A DNA stretch of 64,000 bases, taken from NCBI RefSeq assembly GCF_001514235.1, contig NZ_KQ948933.1, positions 1 through 64,000 on the forward strand, in the 5' to 3' direction. Position numbers and translations under genes: made by a program. Under the pieces are notes generated by a model. It had not been told where the DNA came from. It did not search any database and saw nothing but the letters and a program-made list of their open reading frames with translations. Numbering within the stretch: the first letter of the stretch is position 1; each line of letters starts with the position of its first letter. Source of the stretch: Streptomyces caeruleatus. Its GTDB lineage: Bacteria > Actinomycetota > Actinomycetes > Streptomycetales > Streptomycetaceae. Positions 19,201-26,922 of the stretch are shown piece by piece.

Positions 19201-19867
19201 GCACGGACCGCACGTGGTCGTGCTGGCCCTGGTCCTGTTCACGGCGGTCCAGGCCGGTCCAGCGGCGGCCGGAGTTGGCGATGGTGACGCCGACCTCGAG
19301 GAGCTGTCGGCGGTCGTACCAGCCGCGCAGCTTGGGGCCCACTACGGCGACGTCGTCGCGGCCCAGTTCGTACTCGTTCTCCACGACGCGCAGCAGCTGG
19401 GCCAGGGCGTCGGGTTCGGGTGCGCAGTCGTCGTGCAGGAGCCACAGCCACTGCACCGGCTCCCCGTGCGGGAGTTCGGGCAGGTCGTAGGCGTCGTCGC
19501 GCCAGGTGCGCGTGACGGGGTCCCAGCCGCTCGGCCGCTTCAGATAGCTCAGCTCGTCCGGGGTGAGGACGGGGGCGGTGCGGTTGGCCTCCTCGACGGC
19601 CTGGCCGAACCCGGTGCGCCGGGCGAGGTGCAGCACCCGGTCGTCGCCGAGGGCCTCGGTGACCAGCTGCGCGGACTGGTCCGCGCTGCCGGTGTCGGCC
19701 GCCATGGCGAACTGGACGGGGCGCTCCTGGCCGAGCAGCCCGGCGAGCGCGTCGGGCAGCCAGCGGGCGCCGTCGTGGGAGACGAGGACCGCGGTCACCA
19801 CATGACGCGGGAACTCAGGTGCGGCAGCGGAGTCGTGCTGGGCTGCCGGGTGGCTGTGCACGGACAT
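16217..19867 (-). CDS. giant membrane glycosyltransferase (GT2 domain plus polytopic region)
   Basis: A 1216-residue protein. Residues about 22-310 are a GT2 catalytic domain (VTAVLVSHDGARWL, metal-binding LHDDCAP, and MRDDVDLCWRA). Residues about 440-870 contain ten or more membrane segments, followed by an extracytoplasmic domain and a final membrane segment near 1070. The tail after about 1115 is a Tyr/Gly/Gln-rich low-complexity region full of YGG, YDQTYQ and QPGQQ. The architecture suggests transfer of a sugar from a lipid or nucleotide donor to a wall polymer. It lies in the run between whiB and the DUF5719 partner. Donor and acceptor are unknown. Confidence 0.88.
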   Translation of the reverse strand: MSVHSHPAAQHDSAAAPEFPRHVVTAVLVSHDGARWLPDALAGLLGQERPVQFAMAADTGSADQSAQLVTEALGDDRVLHLARRTGFGQAVEEANRTAPVLTPDELSYLKRPSGWDPVTRTWRDDAYDLPELPHGEPVQWLWLLHDDCAPEPDALAQLLRVVENEYELGRDDVAVVGPKLRGWYDRRQLLEVGVTIANSGRRWTGLDRREQDQGQHDHVRSVLSVSTAGMLVRRDVFEQLGGFDRRLPLMRDDVDLCWRATAAGHRVLVAPEAVVRHAEASSRERRTVDCVGRTAASPHKVDKAGAVYTLLVNTRTAVLPWVLLRLVLGTVLRTLAYLVGKVPGQALDEIRGLVGTLLRPERIIAGRRRRGSPVIDKGELRALFPPPGATVRATVEQAASSLFGSSDPEVAAGAGRHGGAIESGPGGDDADFLEVEQFARLKRVARKPGPVLFLVLLFVSLIACRALLGGGALAGGALLPAPADSGELWSRYVDAWHPVGAGGATSAPPYLAVVAMLASVLLGSTGLAVTVLLVCSVPLAGLTAYFASRPLVESRLLRAWAAVVYAFLPAATGALAGGRLGTAVLAVLLPLIARAGIAASGLTNSSGARGSWRATWAYALLLTITTAFTPIVWPIALALGIGLLAVRRSDITAYGLRFLAQLGVPLLVLAPWSLSLLPFGFFQEAGLEYGPSAASALDLLGASPGGPGTVSGLMLIGVVLAALAALLRSERQFGIWTAWAVALVGLVFAALSNGSTWAGPATLVYGIALLAAALLGADGARARVAEQSFGWRQPVAALIAFAAAAGPLLVAAGWMIGGADGPLERRDPVQVPAFVAEDSNTRDQARTLVLDSDSPAHVGYMLVRGSGARLGDAELAAADGENAKLDKIVANLVAGSGADQADQLGAFAVRYVLVHKGAPREVTRVLDATPGLSRLSEQNGSALWRIDRQVSRAAIVAGADSAESRSVAAGPTEIHTTIPGGSDGRVLRLADSADDGWTATLDGKPLTPTTLDGWAQGFELPTEGGRLDVTYDDPIAHTAWLWAQGFLALVLVVMALPGRRRDIDDDLPEEQPVPAEAMAGEGRRARRLRAQAEAEETGQGGDFPPPPTEAPAAAIPQQQSYGEWETPSHAGAGYGGYGGDQYQPGQQYPAGGAYDQTYQADPYQGGQYDPYAYGGQAPTGSYDSSYDQTYQQGYDGTYDPAQQQPHGSERSDGSQQ

Positions 19868-19983
19868 CGAGGTACGGGCCCCGGTTCGATGGACTGCGGT
19901 GGACGCCCGTGCCCCGTGGGGACAGCGCGGCGTCTCGGACGAGCGACCACACTATCGGCTGGGCATCACGGCGGCCCGCCGCC

Positions 19984-19992
19984 TGTGGATAA
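19984..19992 (+). other. single perfect DnaA box
   Basis: TGTGGATAA matches the classic 9-mer in reverse orientation. It lies about 115 bp upstream of the giant glycosyltransferase start. It is one isolated copy, not an origin. Confidence 0.3.
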
Positions 19993-20142
19993 CCCACCTG
20001 CGACGGGCCGTTCGAAACATATTCGAGACGTATGTACGTGCGATGCGTAAGGACTGGGTGTGGGAGAACGCGCGCTTCAGCCCTGGCCGCTCGGGCCAGG
20101 TCGGGTCGGGCCACCGCTCGGTCCTGCGGCCCGGCCCGCCAC

Positions 20143-20158
20143 GGCCGGACGTCCGGCC
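20143..20158 (-). terminator. palindrome just downstream of whiB
   Basis: GGCCGGAC directly followed by GTCCGGCC, 9 bp after the whiB stop codon, with a second hairpin (CCTGGCC/GGCCAGG, 20082-20100) beyond. Together they probably end whiB transcription. Confidence 0.45.
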
Positions 20159-20167
20159 GGTGTGCCG

Positions 20168-20431
20168 TCAGACGGCGGCCTTCTTCAGACGGCGGCGCTC
20201 CCGCTCGGACAGACCGCCCCAGATGCCGAACCGCTCGTCGTTGGCGAGGGCGTACTCGAGGCACTCGGAGCGCACCTCACAGGCGAGGCAGACCTTCTTG
20301 GCCTCGCGGGTGGAGCCGCCCTTCTCGGGGAAGAAGGACTCGGGGTCGGTCTGGGCGCACAGCGCGCGCTCCTGCCAGCCGAGTTCCTCGTCCGCGTCGT
20401 CGACCAGCAGTTGCTGCACCAGCTCGGTCAT
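20168..20431 (-). CDS. whiB: WhiB, iron-sulfur sporulation regulator
   Basis: A Wbl-family [4Fe-4S] protein that, with WhiA, switches on genes for sporulation septation in aerial hyphae. The 87-residue sequence carries the four cluster cysteines at 25, 48, 51 and 57 (KVCLACEVRSEC) and the GIWGGLSERERRRLKK turn and basic tail. I recognise it as the same type as S. coelicolor WhiB. Start ATG 20431 is in MTELVQQLLVDD. The 406-bp gap to the leader peptide at 20838 is AT-richer than its surroundings and must hold whiB promoters; I could not assign them with certainty. Confidence 0.96.
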   Translation of the reverse strand: MTELVQQLLVDDADEELGWQERALCAQTDPESFFPEKGGSTREAKKVCLACEVRSECLEYALANDERFGIWGGLSERERRRLKKAAV

Positions 20432-20837
20432 GTGCGCCCCTCGTCTGTCTTTCGCGTCCCCGTGATGTAGCCGTTACCGATTTCGGCTGAACGACACGAG
20501 TGAAATTACAAGTGTGCTGCTCCGGGCGAGTCAAGCCGAGATCTGCTATTGAGCCCCTTATTCACTCTGCGGAACCAAGGCCTAGCGGAAAGTGTTCAAA
20601 TCGGCATAAACCTTGACAAGCAGACGAGGCCCGGGAGGGTGTCCGACCCCGCTCAGAGCCTGTACGGAAAAGGACGCCCAGAAGTTCGATCTCGTTGCAC
20701 ACACGCGCAGAAGCGAACCGGATCACAGTCGGATCACAGGATCACAACGACGCTCGTGCGCCCGGTTGTGCGCCATGTGTCCCGGCCACCCCATGAACAA
20801 ACCTTTCACCAAAGAGATGAACCGGATGAGGTGAAAC

Positions 20838-20990
20838 ATGTCCCACATAACGGGCGCCGAGTTGACACCCGAAGTGCAAACCGGTGTCCTTGTGGGCATG
20901 CTCGCGAACTCGGCACCCACCTCGACCCGCACCGCCGGGTCCCACGGTGCTGCCCGAGCTCGCTGTAGCTGTTGCTGTCCCAGCTGTTGA
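20838..20990 (+). CDS. cysteine-rich leader peptide upstream of cysteine dioxygenase
   Basis: A 50-codon reading frame that starts at ATG 20838 (MSHITGAEL), with GAGGTG five bases upstream, and ends at 20990, 89 bp before the cysteine dioxygenase start. Its last residues are RCSCCCPSC, so five of the last eight codons are Cys. Such a run just before a stop is the mark of an amino-acid-sensing leader peptide; Cys-rich leaders controlling sulfur genes are known in mycobacteria. A hairpin follows (21012-21035). An internal ATG at 20898 would give a 30-residue form but has no ribosome site. The idea that it senses cysteine is inference from position and composition. Confidence 0.6.
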   Translation: MSHITGAELTPEVQTGVLVGMLANSAPTSTRTAGSHGAARARCSCCCPSC

Positions 20991-21011
20991 GTCACACCTG
21001 CTCCAGCTGAC

Positions 21012-21035
21012 GGCCGAGCCACCCGCCTCTCGGCC
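21012..21035 (+). promoter_or_regulatory. hairpin between leader peptide and cysteine dioxygenase
   Basis: GGCCGAG (21012-21018) pairs with CTCGGCC (21029-21035) across a 10-nt loop. It lies 21 bp after the leader stop codon. It lacks a T-run, so it may control translation or a Rho-type termination rather than act as a simple terminator. Confidence 0.4.
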
Positions 21036-21079
21036 TCCGTTCCCTCTGACCTTCCTTCACTGAGGAACCACCGCACCCC

Positions 21080-21586
21080 ATGAACAGCGACAGCGACCTC
21101 CAGATCGCCGGCGACATCCTCGAAGTCCCGCACCTCCTCCAGACCCCGCGCGAGCACCCGGCCACCGTGGCCGAGTTCGTCGGCCTCGCCCGCTCCATCG
21201 CCGCCGACCGCTCGCAGTGGGAGCACCTCGTCCGCTACGACGCGACCACGCGCTGGTACCACCGGCTGCGCACCGGCCCGGGCTACGAGGTGTGGCTGCT
21301 GTCGTGGGTCCCCGGACAGGGCAGCGGCCTGCACGACCACGGCCGGTCCTCCGGCGTCCTGACGGTGCTGGACGGCACGCTGACCGAGCGCACGGAACGC
21401 GGCACGCGCGTGTTGGCGGCCGGCGCGCAGCGCGTCTTCGCGCCGGGATACGCGCACGAGGTGGCGAACGACGCGCTGGAGCCGGCGGTCAGCCTGCACG
21501 TCTACTACCCGGGTCTGACCGAGATGCCGATGCACACCTCGTCGGCCTGCGAGGCCCGTCCGGAGCCCCGCCCCGTGACTGCCTGA
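21080..21586 (+). CDS. cysteine dioxygenase (type I)
   Basis: A cupin iron enzyme that oxidises L-cysteine with O2 to cysteine sulfinate, removing excess cysteine. The 168-residue protein has the iron ligands His85 and His87 in GLHDHGRSSG and His126 in PGYAHEV, matching the bacterial enzyme length. Start ATG 21080 follows TGAGGAACC. It is 33 bp upstream of fbiA on the same strand, so it may be cotranscribed with the F420 genes. The leader peptide upstream suggests control by cysteine supply. Confidence 0.93.
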   Translation: MNSDSDLQIAGDILEVPHLLQTPREHPATVAEFVGLARSIAADRSQWEHLVRYDATTRWYHRLRTGPGYEVWLLSWVPGQGSGLHDHGRSSGVLTVLDGTLTERTERGTRVLAAGAQRVFAPGYAHEVANDALEPAVSLHVYYPGLTEMPMHTSSACEARPEPRPVTA

Positions 21587-21619
21587 CGCATTGTCGTACC
21601 CGCCTGCAAGACTGCTCCC

Positions 21620-22579
21620 ATGCGCATTGTGGTTCTGGCAGGCGGCATCGGTGGTGCCCGGTTCCTGCGCGGTCTGAAGCGGGCCGTGCCGGACGCGGAC
21701 ATCACGGTCATCGGCAACACCGGGGACGACATTCACCTCTTCGGGCTGAAGGTCTGCCCGGACCTCGACACGGTGATGTACACGCTCGGCGGCGGCATCA
21801 ACGAGGAGCAGGGCTGGGGCCGGGCCGACGAGACCTTCCATCTCAAGGAGGAGCTGGCGGCGTACGGCGTGGGGCCCGAGTGGTTCGGGCTCGGCGACCG
21901 GGACTTCGCCACGCACATCGTGCGGACGCAGATGATCGGCGCCGGATACCCGCTGAGCGCGGTGACCGAGGCGCTCTGCGACCGGTGGAAGCCGGGAGTC
22001 CGGCTCATCCCCATGACCGACGACCGCGTCGAGACACATGTCGCCGTCGATCTGGACGGCGAACGCCGGGCCGTCCACTTCCAGGAGTACTGGGTGCGGC
22101 TGCGGGCCTCGGTGCCGGCGGAGGCGATCGTGCCGGTCGGCGCGGAGCAGGCCAAGCCGGCGCCGGGCGTCCTGGAGGCCGTCGCCGCGGCGGACGTCAT
22201 CCTCTTCCCGCCGTCCAACCCGGTCGTCTCGGTCGGCACGATCCTCGCCGTGCCCGGCATCCGCGAGGCCATCGCCGACGCCGGAGTGCCGGTCGTGGGG
22301 CTCTCCCCGATCGTCGGGGACGCGCCCGTGCGCGGGATGGCCGACAAGGTGCTCGCGGCGGTCGGCGTGGAGTCGACGGCCGCGGCGGTCGCCGAGCACT
22401 ACGGCTCGGGACTCCTCGACGGCTGGCTCGTCGACACCGTGGACGAGGGCTCCGTGGAGCGGGTCGAGGCGGCCGGGATCCGCTGCCGGGCCGTGCCGCT
22501 GATGATGACCGACCTCGACGCGACCGCGCGGATGGCCCAGGAGGCGCTGACGCTGGCGGAGGAGGTGCGGGGAGCTTGA
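21620..22579 (+). CDS. fbiA: FbiA, phosphoenolpyruvate-Fo transferase of F420 synthesis
   Basis: Joins the phosphoenolpyruvyl-guanosine diphosphate intermediate to Fo, giving dehydro-F420-0 in actinobacteria (CofD family). The 319-residue protein opens with IVVLAGGIGGARFLRGL and has IGNTGDD, NPVVSVGTILAVPGI and MMTDLDA, all typical. The start is ATG 21620. It overlaps fbiB by 4 bp. Confidence 0.96.
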   Translation: MRIVVLAGGIGGARFLRGLKRAVPDADITVIGNTGDDIHLFGLKVCPDLDTVMYTLGGGINEEQGWGRADETFHLKEELAAYGVGPEWFGLGDRDFATHIVRTQMIGAGYPLSAVTEALCDRWKPGVRLIPMTDDRVETHVAVDLDGERRAVHFQEYWVRLRASVPAEAIVPVGAEQAKPAPGVLEAVAAADVILFPPSNPVVSVGTILAVPGIREAIADAGVPVVGLSPIVGDAPVRGMADKVLAAVGVESTAAAVAEHYGSGLLDGWLVDTVDEGSVERVEAAGIRCRAVPLMMTDLDATARMAQEALTLAEEVRGA

Positions 22580-23886
22580 GCGAGGTGTCAGCCGACGGTT
22601 ACCGGGTCTGGGCCGTCTCCGGGATTCCCGAGGTCCAGCAGGGCGACGACCTCGCCAAACTGATCGCCGCCGCCGAACCCGGCCTCGTCGACGGGGACGT
22701 CCTCCTCGTCACCTCGAAGATCGTGTCCAAGGCGGAGGGACGGATCGTCGAGGCGACGGACCGCGAGGCCGCCATCGACGCGGAGACCGTACGGGTCGTG
22801 GCGCGTCGCGGGGCCCTTCGTATCGTCGAGAACCGGCAGGGCCTGGTGATGGCCGCCGCCGGGGTCGACGCGTCCAACACCCCCGCCGGGACCGTGCTGT
22901 TGCTGCCCGAGGATCCGGACGCGTCCGCGCGGGCGATCCGGGAAGGCCTGCGGGATGCCCTCGGCGTCGAGGTCGGGGTCGTCGTCACCGACACCTTCGG
23001 GCGCCCCTGGCGCGCCGGGCTCACCGATGTCGCGATCGGCGCCGCCGGCATCCGCGTACTCGACGATCTGCGCGGGGGCACGGACGCGTACGGCAATCCG
23101 CTCAGTGCGACCGTCGTGGCGACGGCGGACGAGCTGGCCGCCGCCGGTGACCTGGTCAAGGGCAAGGCCGCCGGGCTGCCGGTCGCCGTCGTGCGCGGGC
23201 TGGCGAGCACGGTGACCGAGGACCACGGGGAGGGGGCCCGGGCCCTGGTGCGCGACGCGCGGGACGACATGTTCCGGCTCGGGACGTCGGAGGCCGTACG
23301 GGAGGCGGTGACCCAGCGGCGTACCGTACGGGCCTTCACGGACGAGCCCGTCGACGGCGGGGCCGTACGGCGGGCGGTCGCGGCGGCCGTCACCGCGCCG
23401 GCGCCGCACCACACCACGCCGTGGCGGTTCGTACTGCTGGAGTCGGAGGAGTCGCGGACGCGGCTGCTCGACGCCATGCGGGACGCGTGGATCGCCGATC
23501 TGCGGCGGGACGGCAAGAGCGAGGAGTCCATCGCCAAACGGGTGCGGCGCGGGGACGTGCTGCGCAACGCGCCGTATCTGGTGGTGCCCTGCCTCGTCAT
23601 GGACGGTTCGCACACCTACGGCGACGCGCGGCGGGACGGGGCCGAGCGGGAGATGTTCGTCGTCGCCACCGGGGCCGGGGTGCAGAACTTCCTGGTCGCG
23701 CTGGCCGGGGAGCGGCTGGGTTCGGCGTGGGTGTCGTCGACGATGTTCTGCCGGGAGGTCGTGCGGGAGGTGCTCGGGCTGCCGGAGGACTGGGATCCGA
23801 TGGGGGCGGTGGCGGTCGGGCATCCGGCGGAGGAGCCTCGGGCTCGGGCTGAGCGGGATGCCGGGGCTTTTGTTGAGGTTCGGTGA
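22576..23886 (+). CDS. fbiB: FbiB, F420 gamma-glutamyl ligase fused to dehydro-F420 reductase
   Basis: Adds the glutamate tail to F420-0 and, through its C-terminal FMN domain, reduces dehydro-F420-0. Residues 1-about 240 are the CofE ligase (GDVLLVTSKIVSKAEGRIV, VVVTDTFGRPWR); about 250-436 are the nitroreductase-like domain (RRTVRAFTDEPV, ATGAGVQNFLVAL). The start is probably TTG 22576, overlapping the fbiA stop (TTGA); GTG 22585 is an alternative. The two-domain form is the actinobacterial one, longer than archaeal CofE. Confidence 0.95.
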   Translation: MSEVSADGYRVWAVSGIPEVQQGDDLAKLIAAAEPGLVDGDVLLVTSKIVSKAEGRIVEATDREAAIDAETVRVVARRGALRIVENRQGLVMAAAGVDASNTPAGTVLLLPEDPDASARAIREGLRDALGVEVGVVVTDTFGRPWRAGLTDVAIGAAGIRVLDDLRGGTDAYGNPLSATVVATADELAAAGDLVKGKAAGLPVAVVRGLASTVTEDHGEGARALVRDARDDMFRLGTSEAVREAVTQRRTVRAFTDEPVDGGAVRRAVAAAVTAPAPHHTTPWRFVLLESEESRTRLLDAMRDAWIADLRRDGKSEESIAKRVRRGDVLRNAPYLVVPCLVMDGSHTYGDARRDGAEREMFVVATGAGVQNFLVALAGERLGSAWVSSTMFCREVVREVLGLPEDWDPMGAVAVGHPAEEPRARAERDAGAFVEVR

Positions 23887-24025
23887 CGGGGTGGGGTGAC
23901 AGGGGTGCGGTGACGGGGGTCGGGTGACAGGGGTGCGGTGCAGGGGGCGGGTGACACGGGTGCGGTGACAGGGGGCGGTGCAGGGGTCGGGTGACACGGG
24001 TGCGGTGACAGGGGTGGGGGTGGGC
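23887..24025. repeat. imperfect tandem G-rich repeat after fbiB
   Basis: About five imperfect units built on GGGTGACACGGGTGCGGTGA, spanning the gap between fbiB and the glycosylase gene. Next to it (24030-24090) a CGTAGGG motif recurs three times. No gene is evident. Confidence 0.6.
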
Positions 24026-24161
24026 CTACGCTCGTAGGGCGCCCGTTCGTGGGACGCCTGGTCGTAGGTCGCCGTTCGTAGGGCCCTTCCAGGGCATGTT
24101 CGTCGGCTCCTTTTCGGTACTCATACTCGTAGACCTCTTCGCATTCCTTAGGACCTCAGAC

Positions 24162-25163
24162 GTGGCAGGACGTTTCGCTCCGCGACCCACGCGTACGACT
24201 GTGCGTGGTGGGCATGTCGCCGTGCCCGGGGGTGTGCCGCGGCAGGCTGTCGTGGCGGGGAAGGTGCGGACCGTCGTGCCGGACGGGCCGCTCGATCTGG
24301 GGCTGGTGCTGGGGCCGCTGAGGCGGGGGCCCGGGGATCCGACGTTCCGGGCTGTACCGGACGGGTCCGTGTGGCGGGCCTGTCGTACGCCTGCCGGGCC
24401 CGGGACGCTGCGGGTCGCCGTGCGCGGGGCCGAGGTGCGGGGCGAGGCGTGGGGGCCGGGGGCCGAGTGGCTGCTCGAACAGTTGCCGGAGTTGCTCGGG
24501 GCCGCCGACGATCCGTCCGTCTTCGTGCCGCGGCATCGGCTGGTGGCGGTGACTCGGCATCGGCGGCCGGGGCTGCGGTTGACGCGGACCGGGCTGGTGC
24601 TGGAATCGTTGATTCCGTCGATTCTGGAGCAGAAGGTCACGGCCGATGAGGCGTATCGGGCGTGGCGGTTGCTGGTGCGGAAGTTCGGGGAGCCGGCGCC
24701 TGGGCCCGCGCCGGAGCGGATGTGTGTGATGCCGGACGTGGAGACGTGGCGGTTGATTCCGTCCTGGGAGTGGCATCGGGCCGGGGTCGACAACAAGCGG
24801 GCGTCGACGATCTTGCGGGCTGTGCGGGTTGCTGCGCGGATGGAGGAGGCGGTTCGGATGTCTCCGGGGGAGGCGCAGGCTCGGTTGGAGGTTGTGCCGG
24901 GGGTTGGGCCGTGGACGTCTGCGGAGGTTGTGCAGCGTAGTCATGGGGCGGCGGATGCGGTGACTGTGGGGGATCTGCATCTGCCGGGGATCGTGGGGTG
25001 GGCGCTTGCGGGGGATCGGGATGCGGATGACTCCGTGATGCTGGAGTTGTTGGAGCCGTATGCCGGGCAGCGGCATCGGGCGGCTCGGTTGATTTTGTTG
25101 AGTGGGCGGGTGCCGGCGCGGCGGGCTCCGCGGATGCCTCGGGGGGATATCGGGCGGTTGTGA
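24162..25163 (+). CDS. HhH-GPD DNA-3-methyladenine glycosylase-like protein
   Basis: A base-excision repair glycosylase that should remove alkylated purines. The C-terminal half has the HhH-GPD core: ILEQKVTADEAYRAWRLLV, the hairpin LEVVPGVGPWTSAEVV, and the catalytic-Asp loop VTVGDLHLPGIVGWAL. The N-terminal 110 residues resemble the AlkA-type lead domain. GTG 24162 (MAGRFAPRP) was chosen with AGGA ten bases upstream; an in-frame ATG at 24096 lies in repetitive sequence. It probably forms its own transcription unit. Confidence 0.88.
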   Translation: MAGRFAPRPTRTTVRGGHVAVPGGVPRQAVVAGKVRTVVPDGPLDLGLVLGPLRRGPGDPTFRAVPDGSVWRACRTPAGPGTLRVAVRGAEVRGEAWGPGAEWLLEQLPELLGAADDPSVFVPRHRLVAVTRHRRPGLRLTRTGLVLESLIPSILEQKVTADEAYRAWRLLVRKFGEPAPGPAPERMCVMPDVETWRLIPSWEWHRAGVDNKRASTILRAVRVAARMEEAVRMSPGEAQARLEVVPGVGPWTSAEVVQRSHGAADAVTVGDLHLPGIVGWALAGDRDADDSVMLELLEPYAGQRHRAARLILLSGRVPARRAPRMPRGDIGRL

Positions 25164-25173
25164 GGGCTTTTCT

Positions 25174-25600
25174 TCGCCCCCGCCGCCCCTACCCGTCCCA
25201 TCCCTTGAAGGGGCTCCGCCCCTTCGACCCCGCCAGGGGGCTGCGCCCCCTGCACCCCCATCGGCCTGAACGGCCTCGTCCTCAAACGCCGGACGGGCTG
25301 GAAGTGCCCGGACCGGCGTAACACCCTGCGGGTGGGTGGGGGCTGGGGACGGCAAAGACTCGTCCTCGAACGCCGGACGGGCTGGGGGCCTGGGCGAAGC
25401 CCTCTGCGGGTGGGGACGGCAAAGACTCTTCCTTGGACGCCGGACCGGCTGGGGGGTCTGGGCGGCGAAGCACCCTGCGGTACGGCAATGGTCGCCCTCG
25501 AACGTCGGACGGGCTGGGGGTGCCTGGGCTGACGAAGCCCCTGGCGGTGGGGGCCAGGGACGGCGAAGGCTCGGTATCGGGGGTCGGGCGGGCTGAAAGT
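25174..25600. repeat. dispersed intergenic hairpin repeat, copy B plus partial units
   Basis: Fills the 449-bp gap between the glycosylase and nucleotidyltransferase genes. A full copy (25174-25303) has the GGGGCTCCGCCCC and GGGGGCTGCGCCCCC hairpins and ends CAAACGCCGGACGGGCTG. Three to four partial end-units follow, ending near 25384, 25452, 25516 and 25596. No gene is visible. Confidence 0.75.
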
Positions 25601-25612
25601 ACCGGTGGTCTT

Positions 25613-26695
25613 TTACACGTCCGGTGAGAAGCGGAGCGCCCCCGCTGGGATTCTCGCGTCGCACCACACTCGGACGCCCTCCCGGAGTTCGTTGTCGGCG
25701 CCGATGATCGCGCCGTCGCCGATGACCGTGCCGGTGAGGACGGAGCGTTCGCCTACGCGGGCTCGGGTGCCGATGAGGGAGTCGGTGATGACGGCGCCGG
25801 GTTCGATGACGGCGCCGGGGAGGATGGTGCTGCCGAAGACGCGGGCGCCCTCGGCGACGAAGGCGCCCTCGCCGACCACGGTGCCGCCGGTGAGCTTGGC
25901 GTCGGGGGCCACGGTGGCCGTGGGGAGGATGAGGCGGTCGCCGCATCGGCCGGGGACGGCGGGGGACGGGGCGTGGCCGAGGACGAGGTCGGCCGAGCCG
26001 CGGACGAAGGCGGCGGGGGTGCCGAGGTCGAGCCAGTAGGTCGAGTCGACCATGCCCTGGAGGTGGGCTCCGGCGGACAGGAGGTCGGGGAACGTCTCGC
26101 GTTCCACGGAGACCGGGCGGCCCGCCGGGATCGTGTCGATGACCGACCGGCGGAAGACGTAGGCGCCCGCGTTGATCTGGTCGGTGACGATCTCCTCCGG
26201 GGTCTGGGGCTTCTCCAGGAAGGCCGTCACCCGGCCCGTCTCGTCCGTGGGGACCAGGCCGTACGCCCTCGGGTCCGTCACCTGGGTGAGGTGCAGGGAG
26301 ACGTCCGCGCCCGTCGTCTCGTGCGTGCGGACCAGGGCCCTGATGTCCAGGCCGGTCAGGATGTCGCCGTTGAAGATCAGGACCGGGTCGTCGGGGCCGG
26401 AGTGGAGTCGGGAGGCCACGTTGCGGATCGCGCCGCCCGTGCCGAGGGGCTCCTCCTCCGTGACGTACTCCAGCCGGAGGCCGAGCGACGAGCCGTCGCC
26501 GAAGTACGGCTCGAAGACCTCGGCCAGGTACGACGTGGCCAGGACGATGTGGTCCACGCCCGCCGCTCTCGCTCTCGCCAACTGATGGGTGAGGAACGGA
26601 ACCCCGGCCGCCGGAACCATCGGCTTCGGCGTGTGCACGGTGAGCGGACGCAGCCGAGTGCCCTTGCCGCCGACCAGGAGGATCGCTTCTGTCAC
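25613..26695 (-). CDS. mannose-1-phosphate guanylyltransferase-like sugar nucleotidyltransferase
   Basis: Makes an NDP-sugar, most likely GDP-mannose from mannose-1-phosphate and GTP. The N-terminal Rossmann domain has LVGGKGTRLRPLTVHTPKPMVP and the metal loop FNGDILTGLD; FLEKP is present near residue 140. The C-terminal 100 residues are a hexapeptide-repeat beta helix (GTVVGEGAFVAEGARVFG). The 360-residue form matches the gene near manB and whiB2 in mycobacteria. The start is GTG 26695 in the sequence as MTEAILLVGG. Confidence 0.88.
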   Translation of the reverse strand: MTEAILLVGGKGTRLRPLTVHTPKPMVPAAGVPFLTHQLARARAAGVDHIVLATSYLAEVFEPYFGDGSSLGLRLEYVTEEEPLGTGGAIRNVASRLHSGPDDPVLIFNGDILTGLDIRALVRTHETTGADVSLHLTQVTDPRAYGLVPTDETGRVTAFLEKPQTPEEIVTDQINAGAYVFRRSVIDTIPAGRPVSVERETFPDLLSAGAHLQGMVDSTYWLDLGTPAAFVRGSADLVLGHAPSPAVPGRCGDRLILPTATVAPDAKLTGGTVVGEGAFVAEGARVFGSTILPGAVIEPGAVITDSLIGTRARVGERSVLTGTVIGDGAIIGADNELREGVRVWCDARIPAGALRFSPDV

Positions 26696-26922
26696 CTGTC
26701 GTCTCTGCTTCCTGCCGGGACCGGCCGAACTGTCTTTCGGCCGGCCAGTGTATGCAGTCCGTTGTACGGCGCCTTCGACGGCAGTGCGGTACTTCGCGTT
26801 CCGCCCCGTGCCCCCCGTCGGCGGTGAATGTCATCCACCTGATCTGTGATCCACCCACCCCATCTTCCTGTCCCTGCCCTCCCCCTCCCGTCAACTCCCG
26901 TGGACTCCCACTCGCCTTCGGC

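Noticed and set aside
19984..19992. Replication origin
   Set aside because: Only one DnaA box, with no cluster and no dnaA/dnaN genes.
20432..20550. BldD operator upstream of whiB
   Set aside because: AC and GT half-sites are present (for example CACTCGTGT) but the spacing does not match the known BldD motif.
25174..25600. CRISPR array
   Set aside because: Units are unequal, imperfect and adjoining, without regular unique spacers, and no cas genes are present.
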